This document shows, piece after piece, positions 8,414 to 17,647 of a stretch of 41,818 bases of DNA; within the stretch, counting starts at the first letter, position 1; each line of letters begins with the position of its first letter. A model generated the notes under the pieces. The model had not been told where the DNA came from and did not search any database. It worked only from the letters and a program-made list of their open reading frames with translations. The translations under genes were made by a program, and so were the position numbers. Source of the stretch: Candidatus Zhuqueibacterota bacterium. Its GTDB lineage: Bacteria > Zhuqueibacterota > Zhuqueibacteria > Thermofontimicrobiales > Thermofontimicrobiaceae. The stretch is taken from NCBI GenBank assembly GCA_016783825.1, contig JADHVV010000013.1, positions 1 through 41,818 of the forward strand, read 5' to 3'.

Positions 8414-8767
8414 ATGGGCATAACAGTAATACCAGGGATGGTAACCGGTCCCCAGGGAAAACAGGAATCAGTGGACTTTTTAGTTGATAGTGGCGCTACT
8501 TACTCACTCCTGCCAGAATCAGTATGGAAAAAAATTGACCTACGACCAAAAAGAAAGATGTCGTTTACTCTTGCCGACGGCACATCCATTCAGCGATATG
8601 TTTCAGAATGTTTCATCTCTTTACAGGAAGGTGAAGGTCATACGCCAATTATACTGGGCGAAAATGATGATCAGGCTTTGTTAGGAGTTGTTACACTGGA
8701 AATTCTTGGTTTGGTTTTTAATCCTTTTAACAGAACATTACATTCCATGCAAATGTTGTTGGCTTAA
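8414..8767 (+). CDS. Retropepsin-like aspartyl protease domain protein
   Basis: 117-residue clan AA aspartyl-protease fold. The active-site motif is VDFLVDSGATYSLLP near residues 20-35 (D-S-G-A, the usual D-T/S-G), followed by the flap-like TLADGTSIQRYV segment and the ILGENDDQALLGVVTLE strand typical of bacterial retropepsin-like proteins. A single domain of this size should work as a homodimer. There is no signal peptide. An AAGGA ribosome site precedes the ATG. Confidence 0.82.
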   Translation: MGITVIPGMVTGPQGKQESVDFLVDSGATYSLLPESVWKKIDLRPKRKMSFTLADGTSIQRYVSECFISLQEGEGHTPIILGENDDQALLGVVTLEILGLVFNPFNRTLHSMQMLLA

Positions 8768-8818
8768 ATGTATATTCAACAACCGACTCAAGATATCCTG
8801 AACAAATTCAAAAGTTAT

Positions 8819-8949
8819 TAATTAGTGTCTGTCCGAAAAAGCCCTGTTTCTGTCATTCCGGCAATCTTTTAAGCCGGAATCTCCTTGTATAACAGAATGG
8901 ATTCCCGCTAAAAACATGCGGGAATGACATCTCGGACAGACACTAATTA
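8819..8949. mobile_element. 131-bp MITE-like element with perfect 18-bp terminal inverted repeats (family G)
   Basis: TAATTAGTGTCTGTCCGA (8819-8836) and TCGGACAGACACTAATTA (8932-8949) are perfect inverse complements. Inside are two GTCATTCC-type hairpin halves (TGTCATTCCGGCAATC... and ...GCGGGAATGACA). It carries no gene. The outer TA may be a target duplication. It ends 40 nt before the kinase start and probably disrupts or replaces the original upstream region. Confidence 0.85.
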
Positions 8950-8989
8950 TGCCAATTTATACATTTCAAACTTCACATCGAGGAATAGG

Positions 8990-11971
8990 ATGACAGACAA
9001 GGACATTGTCAAAAAACAGTCAGAAAACAAGAACGAGCTATCAATCAAGGCGCTGCTTGAAAAAATCGCTCTCCTTGAAAACATCATCGAGCGTGCAAGT
9101 GATGTTGCTATTCTTGCAACTGACTTAGATTTTCGCATCATATACTACAATCCGATGGCAGAAAAACTCTATGGGTACAAGAAGGAAGAAGTTTTAGGAA
9201 AAACAGTGATGGAAACACATACCCGAGAAAAAGTTGATCCTGAACGTTTTGAAAAAGCTATCAAAGAAGTTCGTGAAAAGGGTGAATACTGTTACACAGT
9301 TAAACAGGAAACTGAAAAAGGTGTGAGCTACATTGAAGCGCGGGTAAGAGATATATTAGATACTGAGGGCAAGCCGGTCGGATTTTCTCTTTTCAGCCGG
9401 GATATTACCGAAAAAATGAATACTGAAAAAGTATTAATTGAGAGCGAAAAACGTTACCGCACCCTATTTGAGCTTTTGCCTTATGGCGGTGAAGTGTTAG
9501 ATACAAAAGGATTTATTAAAAACTGCAGTCCCAGTACTTGTAAGTTGCTTGGTTATAAAAGTGATGAATTACTTGGCAAACACATCACTGAATTTTTAGA
9601 TTCGGCTTCAATCAACACATTCAAAGCAAAATTTCCAGCTCTCCTGCAAGGGAAACCACTAAGTGTAGAGATATCCATGATTCGTAAAGATGGGAGCAAA
9701 CGTTCTATTCTTCGAGCCGCCCAACCAATATTAGATGAAAAAAATAAAGTTACTGCAATTTTAGCTTTAAACGTTGATATCACCGACCGGAATCGGGCAT
9801 TGGAAAAAGAAAAAGAATCAGAAAAGAGTTACCACAGTATCTTTGACAATGCTTCGGATGCAATTTACATTCAAGATAAAAACGGGATTTTTTTAGATGT
9901 AAACCAGGGCGCGGTTAACATGTACGGCTATCCCAGGGAATTCTTTATCGGCAAAACACCTGAACCATTATCAGCACCGAACAAAAATGATTTGGAACAA
10001 ATCAGTAAATACATAGAAAAAGCTTTTAAAGGCACTCCCCAGCAGTTTGAATTCTGGGGGAGACGAAAAAACGGTGAAATATTTCCAAAAATTGTGAGAT
10101 TGAATAAAGGCACTTTTTTTGGCAAGGAAGTGATAATTGCTTTTGCACTGGACATATCTGAACTAAAGAAGGCAGAACAGGCTTTACTTGAAAATGAAAA
10201 TAAATACCACCAACTTTTTGAACAAGCTAACGACGCTATTTTTTTAATGGAGAGTGAGATATTTGTTGACTGTAATCGCAAAACTTTGGAAATGTTTGGA
10301 TGTACAAGGGAACAGATTATCGGAAAACCTCCATACAAATTTTCTCCCCCAAAACAAGCGGACGGACGGAATTCAAAAGAAAAAGCAATGGAAAAAATAA
10401 ACCGCGCGCTAAAAGGGGAATCATTATTTTTCGAATGGTTGCATACAAAATTTGATGGCACCATTTTTGACGCCGAAGTTAGTTTAAGTTCAATTGAATT
10501 AGTAGGGAAACAATATATTCAAGCCATTGTAAGAGATGTGACAACGAAAAAACAAGCAGAAAAATTAATCAAAGAAAATGAAGAAAAATATCGTAACTTA
10601 ATTCAAAACTCCAACGATGCTATTTATTTACTTTACAACCGCAAATTTGAAATCATAAATGACAAATTCGAACAAATGTTTGGTTTAACGTTGAAGGATA
10701 TGAATGACCCTGACTTTGATTTTATTAACCTGGTTGCGCCTAAAAGTCGACCATTGATTGAAGATCGTTTCAAAAGATCAGCTAAAGGTGAAACATTAAG
10801 TCCAAATTATGAATTTACTGCAATTGCGAAAAATGGTAAAGAAATTGAAGTTGAAACTTCAGTCTCTTATATTAAATATAAGGATGGTATTGCCAGTCAG
10901 GGCATAATCCGGGACATAACCGAGCATAAACGGGCACGTGAAGAATTACAACATACTCATCAAATATATCGTGAATCAATAGAAAATGTAAATGGAGTGC
11001 CATACCATTTAATCCTTCCTGACAAATTTTATAAATTCGTTGGTCAGGGTTGTGAAGAATTGACAGGTATTCCGGCAAAAGAATTTACAGTAAAAAAATG
11101 GAAAAAGCTCATTCAGCAGACTATCGTCATAGATGAAGAAGCGCCACAGGATCCGCAGGAATATTCTAAATTATTTTTGAGTGGCAAAATGAAACAATAC
11201 AAAGTTGATCTTCAAATTCAAACTCCGGCAGGAAAAACAAAATGGATAAGCAACTGTTCATTGCACATTAAAGATAAAGATACCGGTGAAGTGATCGGCT
11301 CGTTTGGAATTTTGCTGGATATTAATGAACGTAAAAAAACAGAAGAACAATTAAAAAAATCGTTGGAAGAAAAAGTAATTCTCATCAAAGAAATTCACCA
11401 CCGCGTAAAAAACAACCTGAACGTGATTACCAGCCTGCTTAACACCCAGTCTCGTCGAATAACGGATCAAAAGGCAAAGGAAGCGTTTAAAGACAGCGTT
11501 AGCAGAGTTTATACCATGTCACAGGTGCATAATCAATTATATCGTTCCGACGATTTCTCTAATGTGGATATGAAAAAATATATTCAATCAATGGCAAACC
11601 GGGCTTTTATTAATTATAGAACCAACCGCAATGTTACTATGGATTTGGATATTGACGAAATTGAAATGACAATAGATGGTTCTATTCCCCTGGGCTTGCT
11701 TCTCAATGAAATGATCTCCAATGCGCTTAAACATGGTTTTCCAAACAACCGGTCAGGGAAAATGCGTGTCTCCTTGAAAAAATTGGAAAATAACCAATGT
11801 GAACTTATCGTTGAGGATGATGGAGTGGGAATTCCGGAAAACGTAAATTTTGATACGACTGAATCGCTGGGGTTACATTTGATAAAAATCCTGACCGACC
11901 AAATGCAGGGAAAGATGGAAGTGGTAAAAGAAAATGGTACAAAATTTATTATTCAATTTGTGATTAATTAA
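8990..11971 (+). CDS. Multi-PAS sensor histidine kinase (HisKA_2 type)
   Basis: 993-residue cytoplasmic sensor kinase without transmembrane helices. Six PAS/PAC units are read in series at about residues 30-140, 150-270, 275-400, 400-525, 530-650 and 655-790, each ending in a DIT/DIS/DVT-type PAC tail. The H-box [10 protein letters not shown] (His803/804) is of the HisKA_2 class, followed by an HATPase with NALKHGF (N-box), VEDDGVGIP (G1) and [10 protein letters not shown] start at ATG 8990 after GAGGAATAGG; a longer frame from 8924 would run into the mobile element. The receiver gene at 12068 is the likely partner. Confidence 0.93.
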   Translation: MTDKDIVKKQSENKNELSIKALLEKIALLENIIERASDVAILATDLDFRIIYYNPMAEKLYGYKKEEVLGKTVMETHTREKVDPERFEKAIKEVREKGEYCYTVKQETEKGVSYIEARVRDILDTEGKPVGFSLFSRDITEKMNTEKVLIESEKRYRTLFELLPYGGEVLDTKGFIKNCSPSTCKLLGYKSDELLGKHITEFLDSASINTFKAKFPALLQGKPLSVEISMIRKDGSKRSILRAAQPILDEKNKVTAILALNVDITDRNRALEKEKESEKSYHSIFDNASDAIYIQDKNGIFLDVNQGAVNMYGYPREFFIGKTPEPLSAPNKNDLEQISKYIEKAFKGTPQQFEFWGRRKNGEIFPKIVRLNKGTFFGKEVIIAFALDISELKKAEQALLENENKYHQLFEQANDAIFLMESEIFVDCNRKTLEMFGCTREQIIGKPPYKFSPPKQADGRNSKEKAMEKINRALKGESLFFEWLHTKFDGTIFDAEVSLSSIELVGKQYIQAIVRDVTTKKQAEKLIKENEEKYRNLIQNSNDAIYLLYNRKFEIINDKFEQMFGLTLKDMNDPDFDFINLVAPKSRPLIEDRFKRSAKGETLSPNYEFTAIAKNGKEIEVETSVSYIKYKDGIASQGIIRDITEHKRAREELQHTHQIYRESIENVNGVPYHLILPDKFYKFVGQGCEELTGIPAKEFTVKKWKKLIQQTIVIDEEAPQDPQEYSKLFLSGKMKQYKVDLQIQTPAGKTKWISNCSLHIKDKDTGEVIGSFGILLDINERKKTEEQLKKSLEEKVILIKEIHHRVKNNLNVITSLLNTQSRRITDQKAKEAFKDSVSRVYTMSQVHNQLYRSDDFSNVDMKKYIQSMANRAFINYRTNRNVTMDLDIDEIEMTIDGSIPLGLLLNEMISNALKHGFPNNRSGKMRVSLKKLENNQCELIVEDDGVGIPENVNFDTTESLGLHLIKILTDQMQGKMEVVKENGTKFIIQFVIN

Positions 11972-12067
11972 AAAAATGCTAATATTTTCAATTTTTTGCT
12001 TGAATTTTTGAAAATTAAATTGTAGATTGTTCTCTGTACTATCATAATAAATTCAGGAAGATTTATA

Positions 12068-12439
12068 ATGAAAAATGGTACGATACTAATTATAGAAGAA
12101 GAAGTCATAATAGCCATGGAAATGAAAATGAGACTTGAAGCGCACGGCTATGAAGTGGTTTCTCTTGCTAAATCTGCTGAAGACGGAGTCAGGTTGGCTA
12201 CAAAATTACGACCAGACTTGATTTTAACGGAAATTATTTTTAAAGGGGAACTAGAAGGGATTAATGCAGTCAGCCGGATCAAAAAACTTTATCAAACACC
12301 TGTAATTTACCTGACAACACTTAGTTACTTAGAAACAGACCCCAGGATCACAGCGACAAAGCCTGATGGATTCATCTCAAAGCCGGTTGATGATGAAAAG
12401 CTTTTCAAAGCAATTAATAAAATACCTTCAAAACACTGA
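12068..12439 (+). CDS. Single-domain receiver with Glu at the phospho-acceptor site
   Basis: 123-residue CheY-like receiver with no output domain. The acidic pocket (Glu10-Glu12), the Thr in VIYLTT and the Lys in ISKPV are in place, but the phospho-acceptor position in RPDLILTEII is Glu55 (codon GAA 12230-12232) where the family has Asp. It may therefore be locked in a phosphorylated-like state, or act as a kinase sink or adaptor. It lies 96 nt after the PAS kinase on the same strand. Confidence 0.88.
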   Translation: MKNGTILIIEEEVIIAMEMKMRLEAHGYEVVSLAKSAEDGVRLATKLRPDLILTEIIFKGELEGINAVSRIKKLYQTPVIYLTTLSYLETDPRITATKPDGFISKPVDDEKLFKAINKIPSKH

Positions 12440-12560
12440 AGAAATGAAAAATTATATTATCCTTTTCAGTTTATGAGATAGTTAAATTTATTATTAATGA
12501 CAATCAAGCTAAAAAAAGCAAAACAGAAATGAACCGATAATTGTAAAAGGACTTACTCAA

Positions 12561-12770
12561 ATGGATTCTTTCAATAAAATTGCCCAGACATCTCTTGTTC
12601 TCAGTATTGCCTGTATCTGGATTCATGTAGCGGTAAAAATTATCGCTTTTGGAAAAGAATTTGGAGCACACATTTTTGAATGGGGAGCATTCACGATTTT
12701 AGCAATTATCTTCGCTGGTTTATCTTTTAGCTTTTGGGTTATTGCAATTATCTATAATATTTGGAAATAG
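12561..12770 (+). CDS. Small two-helix membrane protein, unknown function
   Basis: 69 residues with two hydrophobic segments (about 10-30 and 41-65) joined by a short GKEFGAHIFEWG loop. AAAGG lies upstream of the ATG. I do not recognise a family. The hydrophobic pattern and ribosome site support a real gene; the role is unknown. Confidence 0.6.
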   Translation: MDSFNKIAQTSLVLSIACIWIHVAVKIIAFGKEFGAHIFEWGAFTILAIIFAGLSFSFWVIAIIYNIWK

Positions 12771-13020
12771 TTCTGGTTGCTGAATACTGTTCACATGCTT
12801 CAGGATACTTGTTTTTTTTGGCTGTCTGCCGGATTTTATTAGTAGATTTTTTCCCTCATTTAATTGAAATTAATGAATCAGGCTTTAGATCAATTTATCC
12901 CTTCAATTCTTCCTCAAATTAAACTTGATTTTGAAATTAAATTTTCGTAAGTTTAGATTTTTAAAAATACAAATTTTTCTGTAATATAAATTGAACTTCT
13001 AATTAATCGAAAACCAAAAT

Positions 13021-13884
13021 ATGGATTCTAAAAAGAAGAAAAAAGACGATCACGAAGATCAAGAAACAACACAAGAAAAAAGCGAAACCACGAACGGCAC
13101 AGCTACTAAGGGCAACGGCACAAAAGAAAGAGTAATGCCCTTTTTAGAGCATTTAGAAGAATTAAGGCAGCGATTGCTTAAATGTATTCTTTCAATTGTG
13201 TTTTTTACAATTGGCAGTTATTTTATTTCAAAACAATTAATGAAAATTTTGGTAAGTCCATATCCCAATAAAGATGAAAAGCTCATTTTTTTAGCTCCCA
13301 CTGAAGGATTTATGGTCCATATTAAAGTTGCCTTGTTTGCCGGAATTATTTTAAGCCTACCGGTCATTTTTTATCAACTATGGAAATTTGTCGCTCCGGG
13401 TTTATACAAGAAGGAACAAAAATATGTTCCGATAATTGTTATTTTTTCCACACTTTCATTTTTAGTCGGCGCTGTATTTTGTTATTTTGTCATTATTCCT
13501 TACGGATTAAACTTCTTACTCAATTTTAATACTGAGCAGTTTGAAGCTTCCATCCAAATAAAGGAATACCTAAAATTTGTTACGCTGTTGATCCTGGTTT
13601 TTGGGTTAATTTTTGAATTGCCGCTTCTCTCCTATTTTTTAACAAAAATTGGAATTGTTACACCTGAATTTTTAAAAAAGAATCGGCGCTATGGCATAGT
13701 AACGATTTTTATTTTTGCAGCAGTTCTTACTCCACCTGATGTATTTACGCAGGTTTGTCTGGCTGGTCCTTTAATTCTCCTCTATGAAGTGAGTATCTGG
13801 GTATCGAGAATGGTAACTAAAAAAAGGGACAAAGAAGAAGAGAAGAGTAAGGCAGATCAAGACGATAAAAATGATAAATCCTGA
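13021..13884 (+). CDS. tatC: Sec-independent translocase subunit TatC
   Basis: Six-helix core of the twin-arginine translocase, 287 residues. The family opening MPFLEHLEELRQRL begins near residue 40; FMVHIKVALFAGIILSLPVIFYQLWKFVAPGLYKKE carries the conserved loop glutamate. It has an unusual N-terminal extension of about 38 residues and a C-terminal tail, both rich in Lys/Glu/Asp and low in complexity. No Shine-Dalgarno sequence is seen before the ATG. tatA/tatB are not in the window. Confidence 0.95.
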   Translation: MDSKKKKKDDHEDQETTQEKSETTNGTATKGNGTKERVMPFLEHLEELRQRLLKCILSIVFFTIGSYFISKQLMKILVSPYPNKDEKLIFLAPTEGFMVHIKVALFAGIILSLPVIFYQLWKFVAPGLYKKEQKYVPIIVIFSTLSFLVGAVFCYFVIIPYGLNFLLNFNTEQFEASIQIKEYLKFVTLLILVFGLIFELPLLSYFLTKIGIVTPEFLKKNRRYGIVTIFIFAAVLTPPDVFTQVCLAGPLILLYEVSIWVSRMVTKKRDKEEEKSKADQDDKNDKS

Positions 13885-14000
13885 TATTAAAATTATCACA
13901 AAATATTGAGTTCAAGCTGTTTTTCATCGTCTTCATCATAGAAAAGAAACCGATAAGGTGCATTGAAATAAGTTTGACAATTTTTAAATGAAGCAGAAGT

Positions 14001-14330
14001 ATGCACTTGTTAAAACATAACGGCTATACAGGACATGTCGAATTTGATGATGAGGCTGATATTTTCCACAGTGAAGTATTAGATACGAGAGATGTCATCA
14101 CTTTTCAGGGTAAAACAGTTGAAAACATTAAAACAGCGTTTCGGGAGTCAATAGATGATTATTTGGACTTTTGTGCATCTCGTGGAAAAAACCCAAATAC
14201 TTCATTTTCAGGAAAGTTAATGGTAAAGATGAATCCGGAACTTCATCATAAAATTTATCACAAAGCTATTAAATCCGCTAAAAATTTTAACGACTGGATT
14301 GTAGAAACCCTTGAAAAAAATTGTAACTAA
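14001..14330 (+). CDS. hicB: HicB-family antitoxin-like protein (orphan)
   Basis: 109 residues. The N-terminal HicB fold (GYTGHVEFDDEADIFHSEV, then DVITFQGKTVENIKTAFRESIDDYL) is followed by a C-terminal ribbon-helix-helix-like segment (KLMVKMNPELHHKIYHKA). The partner toxin HicA would be expected directly upstream, but the 116 nt to tatC and the 59 nt downstream hold no such gene, so this is an orphan. Confidence 0.85.
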   Translation: MHLLKHNGYTGHVEFDDEADIFHSEVLDTRDVITFQGKTVENIKTAFRESIDDYLDFCASRGKNPNTSFSGKLMVKMNPELHHKIYHKAIKSAKNFNDWIVETLEKNCN

Positions 14331-14389
14331 TAATCTGAATTCTATTTAAGGAATACACGCTATGACGCGAAAGGCAATATAAATCAAGC

Positions 14390-15244
14390 ATGCAAATAAA
14401 TCAATCACGTTCTACTCCAACGCCTCAAGCAAAAGCTGATCTTCATATTCACTCCGATCAATCCGATGGTCTGTTCAGTTACAAAAAAATCATCGATTAT
14501 TCAATTAAAATTGGACTCAAAGCAATTAGTATTACTGATCATGACAACATTTCTGCGCTGGGAAAAACAGAAAAGTATGCAAAAGATAACGGTTTAGAAT
14601 TTATACCCGGTATAGAAATTTCAGCCAAAACCAGGAACGTTGATCTTCACATGTTGGGATATTTCATTGATTATGATAATAAATCCCTGGTTGATTATAT
14701 AAATCTTTTTCAAAACGAACGAATTAAACGGGCTGAAAAAATGGTAAAACGGCTGAATAATTGTGCCATCCCTTTAAGCTTTGAAGCTGTCCGGGAATGT
14801 GCACAAAATGGATCCATTGGACGTCCTCATATTGCCGGAGCTTTGTTAAAGGAAGGTTTGATTGATAATTATCAGGAGGCATTCAATAAATATATCGGCG
14901 ATGGTCGCCCCTGTGAAGTTCCAAAATATAAAATTACACCGCAGGAGGCAATTGCGCTGATCAATCGCGCAGGGGGAATCTGTATCCTGGCGCATCCGGG
15001 AGAAGATGTAAATGATGCTGGGATCTATGACTTAATTAAAGTTGGATTGGATGGGATTGAAACAATCCATCCCAGGCATACTCAAAAACAGGTTAATTTT
15101 TTTCGCAATATTGTCAATAGGTACAATTTGATTGAAACAGGTGGTTCTGACTGCCATGGAAAATATAATAATGATATTTTCATTGGCAGAATGAACGTGC
15201 CTTATGCTTTTGTTGAAAAAATGAAAGAACGGTTGGGTTATTAG
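14390..15244 (+). CDS. PHP-domain phosphoesterase (RNase AM/YciV-like)
   Basis: 284-residue PHP-family metal-dependent phosphoesterase. Metal-ligand motifs appear in order: DLHIHSDQSDG (near 18), ITDHDN (near 48), PGIEIS, HMLGY, GRPHIAG, ILAHPGE and GGSDCHG near the C-terminus. Length and motif order match the 3',5'-nucleoside bisphosphate phosphatase/RNase AM group rather than polymerase PHP domains or histidinol phosphatase. The exact substrate is not decidable from sequence. Confidence 0.88.
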   Translation: MQINQSRSTPTPQAKADLHIHSDQSDGLFSYKKIIDYSIKIGLKAISITDHDNISALGKTEKYAKDNGLEFIPGIEISAKTRNVDLHMLGYFIDYDNKSLVDYINLFQNERIKRAEKMVKRLNNCAIPLSFEAVRECAQNGSIGRPHIAGALLKEGLIDNYQEAFNKYIGDGRPCEVPKYKITPQEAIALINRAGGICILAHPGEDVNDAGIYDLIKVGLDGIETIHPRHTQKQVNFFRNIVNRYNLIETGGSDCHGKYNNDIFIGRMNVPYAFVEKMKERLGY

Positions 15245-15348
15245 GTAATTGGGTGATTAGGTAATTAGTATTGTTTGCCAGCATTGATAAGATTACCTAA
15301 TTTCCTTATTACCCAGTTTCCCATTCACCCAATTACCACATTACCCAT
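15243..15348. repeat. Family D hairpin repeat (GGTAATTAG / CTAATTACC), copy D1
   Basis: The left arm iterates TAGGTAATT/GGGTGATTAG words. The right arm has TTACCTAATTTCC, CACCCAATTACC and TTACCCATTTAC. It lies between two convergent genes (PHP and ychF), where it may act as a bidirectional terminator. It shares TTGATAA...TTACCTAATTTCCTTATT with copy D2. Confidence 0.85.
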
Positions 15349-15362
15349 TTACATGTTTACAC

Positions 15363-16454
15363 CTAAACATTAAACCTGAAAAATACCAGATCCCCATCCT
15401 CAACAATATAATCTTTGCCATGCACACCCATCAATCCGTGGTGTTTCACTTCAGTTTCAGAACCATGTGCAATTAGATCATTAAATTTGATCACCTCTGC
15501 TTTTATAAAACCTTTTTCAAAATCAGTGTGGATTTTCCCAGCCGCTTTCTGAACTGTCGTTCCTGCAGGAATGGTCCAGGCATGGGCTTCATTTTCATTG
15601 GCGGTAAAAAAAGTAATTAAATTTAACACTTCATAACCGGCACGAATAATTTTATCCAGGCTCAACTCCTCCAGCCCCCACTCGTCAAGAAATTCTTTTT
15701 GGCTTTCCGGGTCTAATTGAGAAATTTCTTCCTGTACTTTTCCACTGATGGTTACAAGTGGCTCTCCGTGTTTTTTTCCAAACTGATGCAGGTTTTCTGC
15801 TTGAGTTTCATCGTCGCATTTGTCTTCACTCACATTGGCAATGTAAATCGCGGGTTTAATTGTCAGCAAGTTCATTTCCTGAATTATCTCTTTGGCGATA
15901 ATGGATAATTCAACTTCCTTGAGCGGCTTACCCTGGGAAAGAAAGCGTTCAAATTCCGAAACTATCTCAAGCTGTTTTTTCATTTTCGGATCACCGGATT
16001 TAATACTTTGTTTAAGTTTGGCTATTCGCCGCTCCACTATTTCCAGATCCTTCATTATTAATTCTGTTAACACCACATCGAGATCGTTCTTTGCATCAAA
16101 ATCACTGCTTGTATGAGCAACATTTTCATCTTTAAAACATCGCACAACATGAGCAATCGCATCGACCCCTTGAATATGATTCAGAAATTGATTACCCAAA
16201 CCTTCCCCCTTACTCGCACCTTTAACCAGACCGGCAATATCAATGAATTCCAGGGTTGTCGGAGTTACTTTTGCTGATCCGATTATCTCCCCTATTTTGT
16301 CCAGTCTCTCATCTTTTAATGGCACAATTCCAACGTTTGGTTCAATAGTGCAAAAAGGATAATTAGAAGCATCAACCTGCAAAGCGGTTAACGCATTAAA
16401 TATTGTTGACTTCCCAACATTGGGCAGTCCAACTAATCCGCATTTGAAACCCAT
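15363..16454 (-). CDS. ychF: Redox-regulated ATPase YchF
   Basis: Obg-like P-loop protein of 363 residues that binds the ribosome and prefers ATP. Walker A GLPNVGKST (residues 8-16), switch/G3 DIAGLVKGASKGEGLGNQFL, the altered G4 motif NVSED (which explains loss of GTP specificity), and the C-terminal TGS-like domain ending DGDLVFFRFNV are visible. Length is normal. It is monocistronic, with a degenerate repeat array upstream. Confidence 0.97.
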   Translation of the reverse strand: MGFKCGLVGLPNVGKSTIFNALTALQVDASNYPFCTIEPNVGIVPLKDERLDKIGEIIGSAKVTPTTLEFIDIAGLVKGASKGEGLGNQFLNHIQGVDAIAHVVRCFKDENVAHTSSDFDAKNDLDVVLTELIMKDLEIVERRIAKLKQSIKSGDPKMKKQLEIVSEFERFLSQGKPLKEVELSIIAKEIIQEMNLLTIKPAIYIANVSEDKCDDETQAENLHQFGKKHGEPLVTISGKVQEEISQLDPESQKEFLDEWGLEELSLDKIIRAGYEVLNLITFFTANENEAHAWTIPAGTTVQKAAGKIHTDFEKGFIKAEVIKFNDLIAHGSETEVKHHGLMGVHGKDYIVEDGDLVFFRFNV

Positions 16455-16497
16455 TTTGTTATCCTCATTTTTTTAATTATCTATTTATAAAGATCAA

Positions 16498-16866
16498 GGT
16501 TAAGGTCGAGAAAAAAATAAAGGTATAGGTAAAGGCAAAGGTAAAGATCAGATCAAGATCAAGAAAAAATTTCATTCTTACTTTTATCGCAACTATTCAG
16601 ATACTATTCGTTGTATAATGTCATTCTGAACGAGGGAGTGGGATGGTGATGTTGGGAAGTGAAGAATCTCGTAATATTTAAAAAAAATGTGGCGACTAGA
16701 GAGATTCTTCGGTCGCAAGCTCCCTCAGAATAACTTTTGTAACCACGCTTAATAGTTACAAAATTTATTCTTCTTTTATCTTTGAAACTCGATCTTGATC
16801 TCGACCTTGACCTGCTCATTCATCAATCTGCAATATTTTTCTTTACCTTTACCTTTGCCTTTACCT
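16498..16866. repeat. Family E hairpin repeat (AAGGTCAAGG / CCTTGACCTT), copy E1, interrupted
   Basis: The left arm (16498-16580) iterates AAGGTTAAGGTCGAG and GGTATAGGTAAAGGCAAAGG words. The right arm (about 16780-16866) is CTCGATCTTGATCTCGACC...TTTACCTTTGCCTTTACC. The left arm is close to the reverse complement of the right half of copy E2. A separate 171-bp element (F1) sits between the arms, so E1 looks like an older repeat with a younger insertion. Confidence 0.8.
16589..16759. mobile_element. 171-bp TIR element, family F copy F1
   Basis: The ends are GCAACTATTCAG and TTAATAGTTAC (imperfect inverted repeats). The inside has TGTCATTCTGAACGAGGGA...AAGAATCTC and GAGATTCTTCGGTCGCAAGC...CCCTCAGAATAAC, which form a long hairpin. 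Copy F2 at 34949 has the same length and core. Confidence 0.82.
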
Positions 16867-17647
16867 ACAAAACATCCAAATCAAGCTGCTCATCTTTGGT
16901 AAATAATTTTCGATAAAATAGAAACAACACAGAAATACAGGAAATCGTCACCGATGTAGTTAACATGTACATAATGACAATTTGATATCTCACCGACTGT
17001 ACCGGTTCAACACCGCCAATAATCTGACCAGACATCATTCCCGGCAATTGAACAATTCCCACAATCATCATGGCGTTAATGGTTGGCATCATTGCAGCCC
17101 GGGCAGCTTCCCGCAACAAAGGGTTAATCGATTTAAATGGTGAAGCTCCGAGTGCCAAAGCAGCTTCAATTTCCCAGCGACGGTTTTTCGTCTCCCCCAT
17201 CAAACGGTCAATCGCCAAGGCAGCGCCATTCATTGCACTGGCGAGCATCATGCCGCTGACAGGGATCAGGTACTGCGGTTTGTACCACGGTTCAACTTTA
17301 AGTATCAAAGCGATAAGTGTGATCATGGCAATCCCAGAGCCCAAAAATATCGATATTGTGACAATTGAAAAAAGCCCGGGAATTTTTCTTTTTTGGCGCT
17401 TCACCGCATTATATCCTGCCACCACTGCCATGATCAAAACCATTAAAAGAATAAAGTACCATGTTTTTAGATCAAAAATATATTTGAGAATGTACCCGAT
17501 TATCATTAGCTGAATAAATGTCCGCACAGTGCCGATGAGTATTTCTTTTTCAATTCCCAAACGTACCTTGAATGAAATACCAATGGGAATTAATATTAAA
17601 AAAAGTGCAAACAAAACATCATAATAATCGAGAGAAATGAACTCCAT
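16865..17647 (-). CDS. fetB: ABC transporter permease, FetB/YbbM (UPF0014) family
   Basis: 260-residue membrane protein with about seven hydrophobic segments. UPF0014 signatures are GMMLASAMNGAALAIDRL, the EAALALGASPFKSINPLLREAARAAMMPTINAMMIVGIVQLPGMMSGQI stretch, and YMLTTSVTIS. In E. coli FetAB exports iron; substrate here is inferred from family only. It directly abuts the ATPase gene with no gap. Confidence 0.9.
   Translation of the reverse strand: MEFISLDYYDVLFALFLILIPIGISFKVRLGIEKEILIGTVRTFIQLMIIGYILKYIFDLKTWYFILLMVLIMAVVAGYNAVKRQKRKIPGLFSIVTISIFLGSGIAMITLIALILKVEPWYKPQYLIPVSGMMLASAMNGAALAIDRLMGETKNRRWEIEAALALGASPFKSINPLLREAARAAMMPTINAMMIVGIVQLPGMMSGQIIGGVEPVQSVRYQIVIMYMLTTSVTISCISVLFLFYRKLFTKDEQLDLDVL

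Noticed and set aside
9928-10464. 178-codon minus-strand frame under the PAS kinase
   Set aside because: Antisense to conserved PAS domains, Ser/Phe/Lys-rich with no recognisable domain; a shadow frame.
13896-14006. Short minus-strand frame ending YRFLFYDEDDEKQLELNIL, between tatC and hicB
   Set aside because: It reads like a natural protein tail, but it is only about 36 codons with no convincing start or family, so it may be chance or a fragment too small to claim.
17070-17513. 147-codon plus-strand frame opposite fetB
   Set aside because: Complement of a conserved membrane permease gene; no ribosome site or motif.
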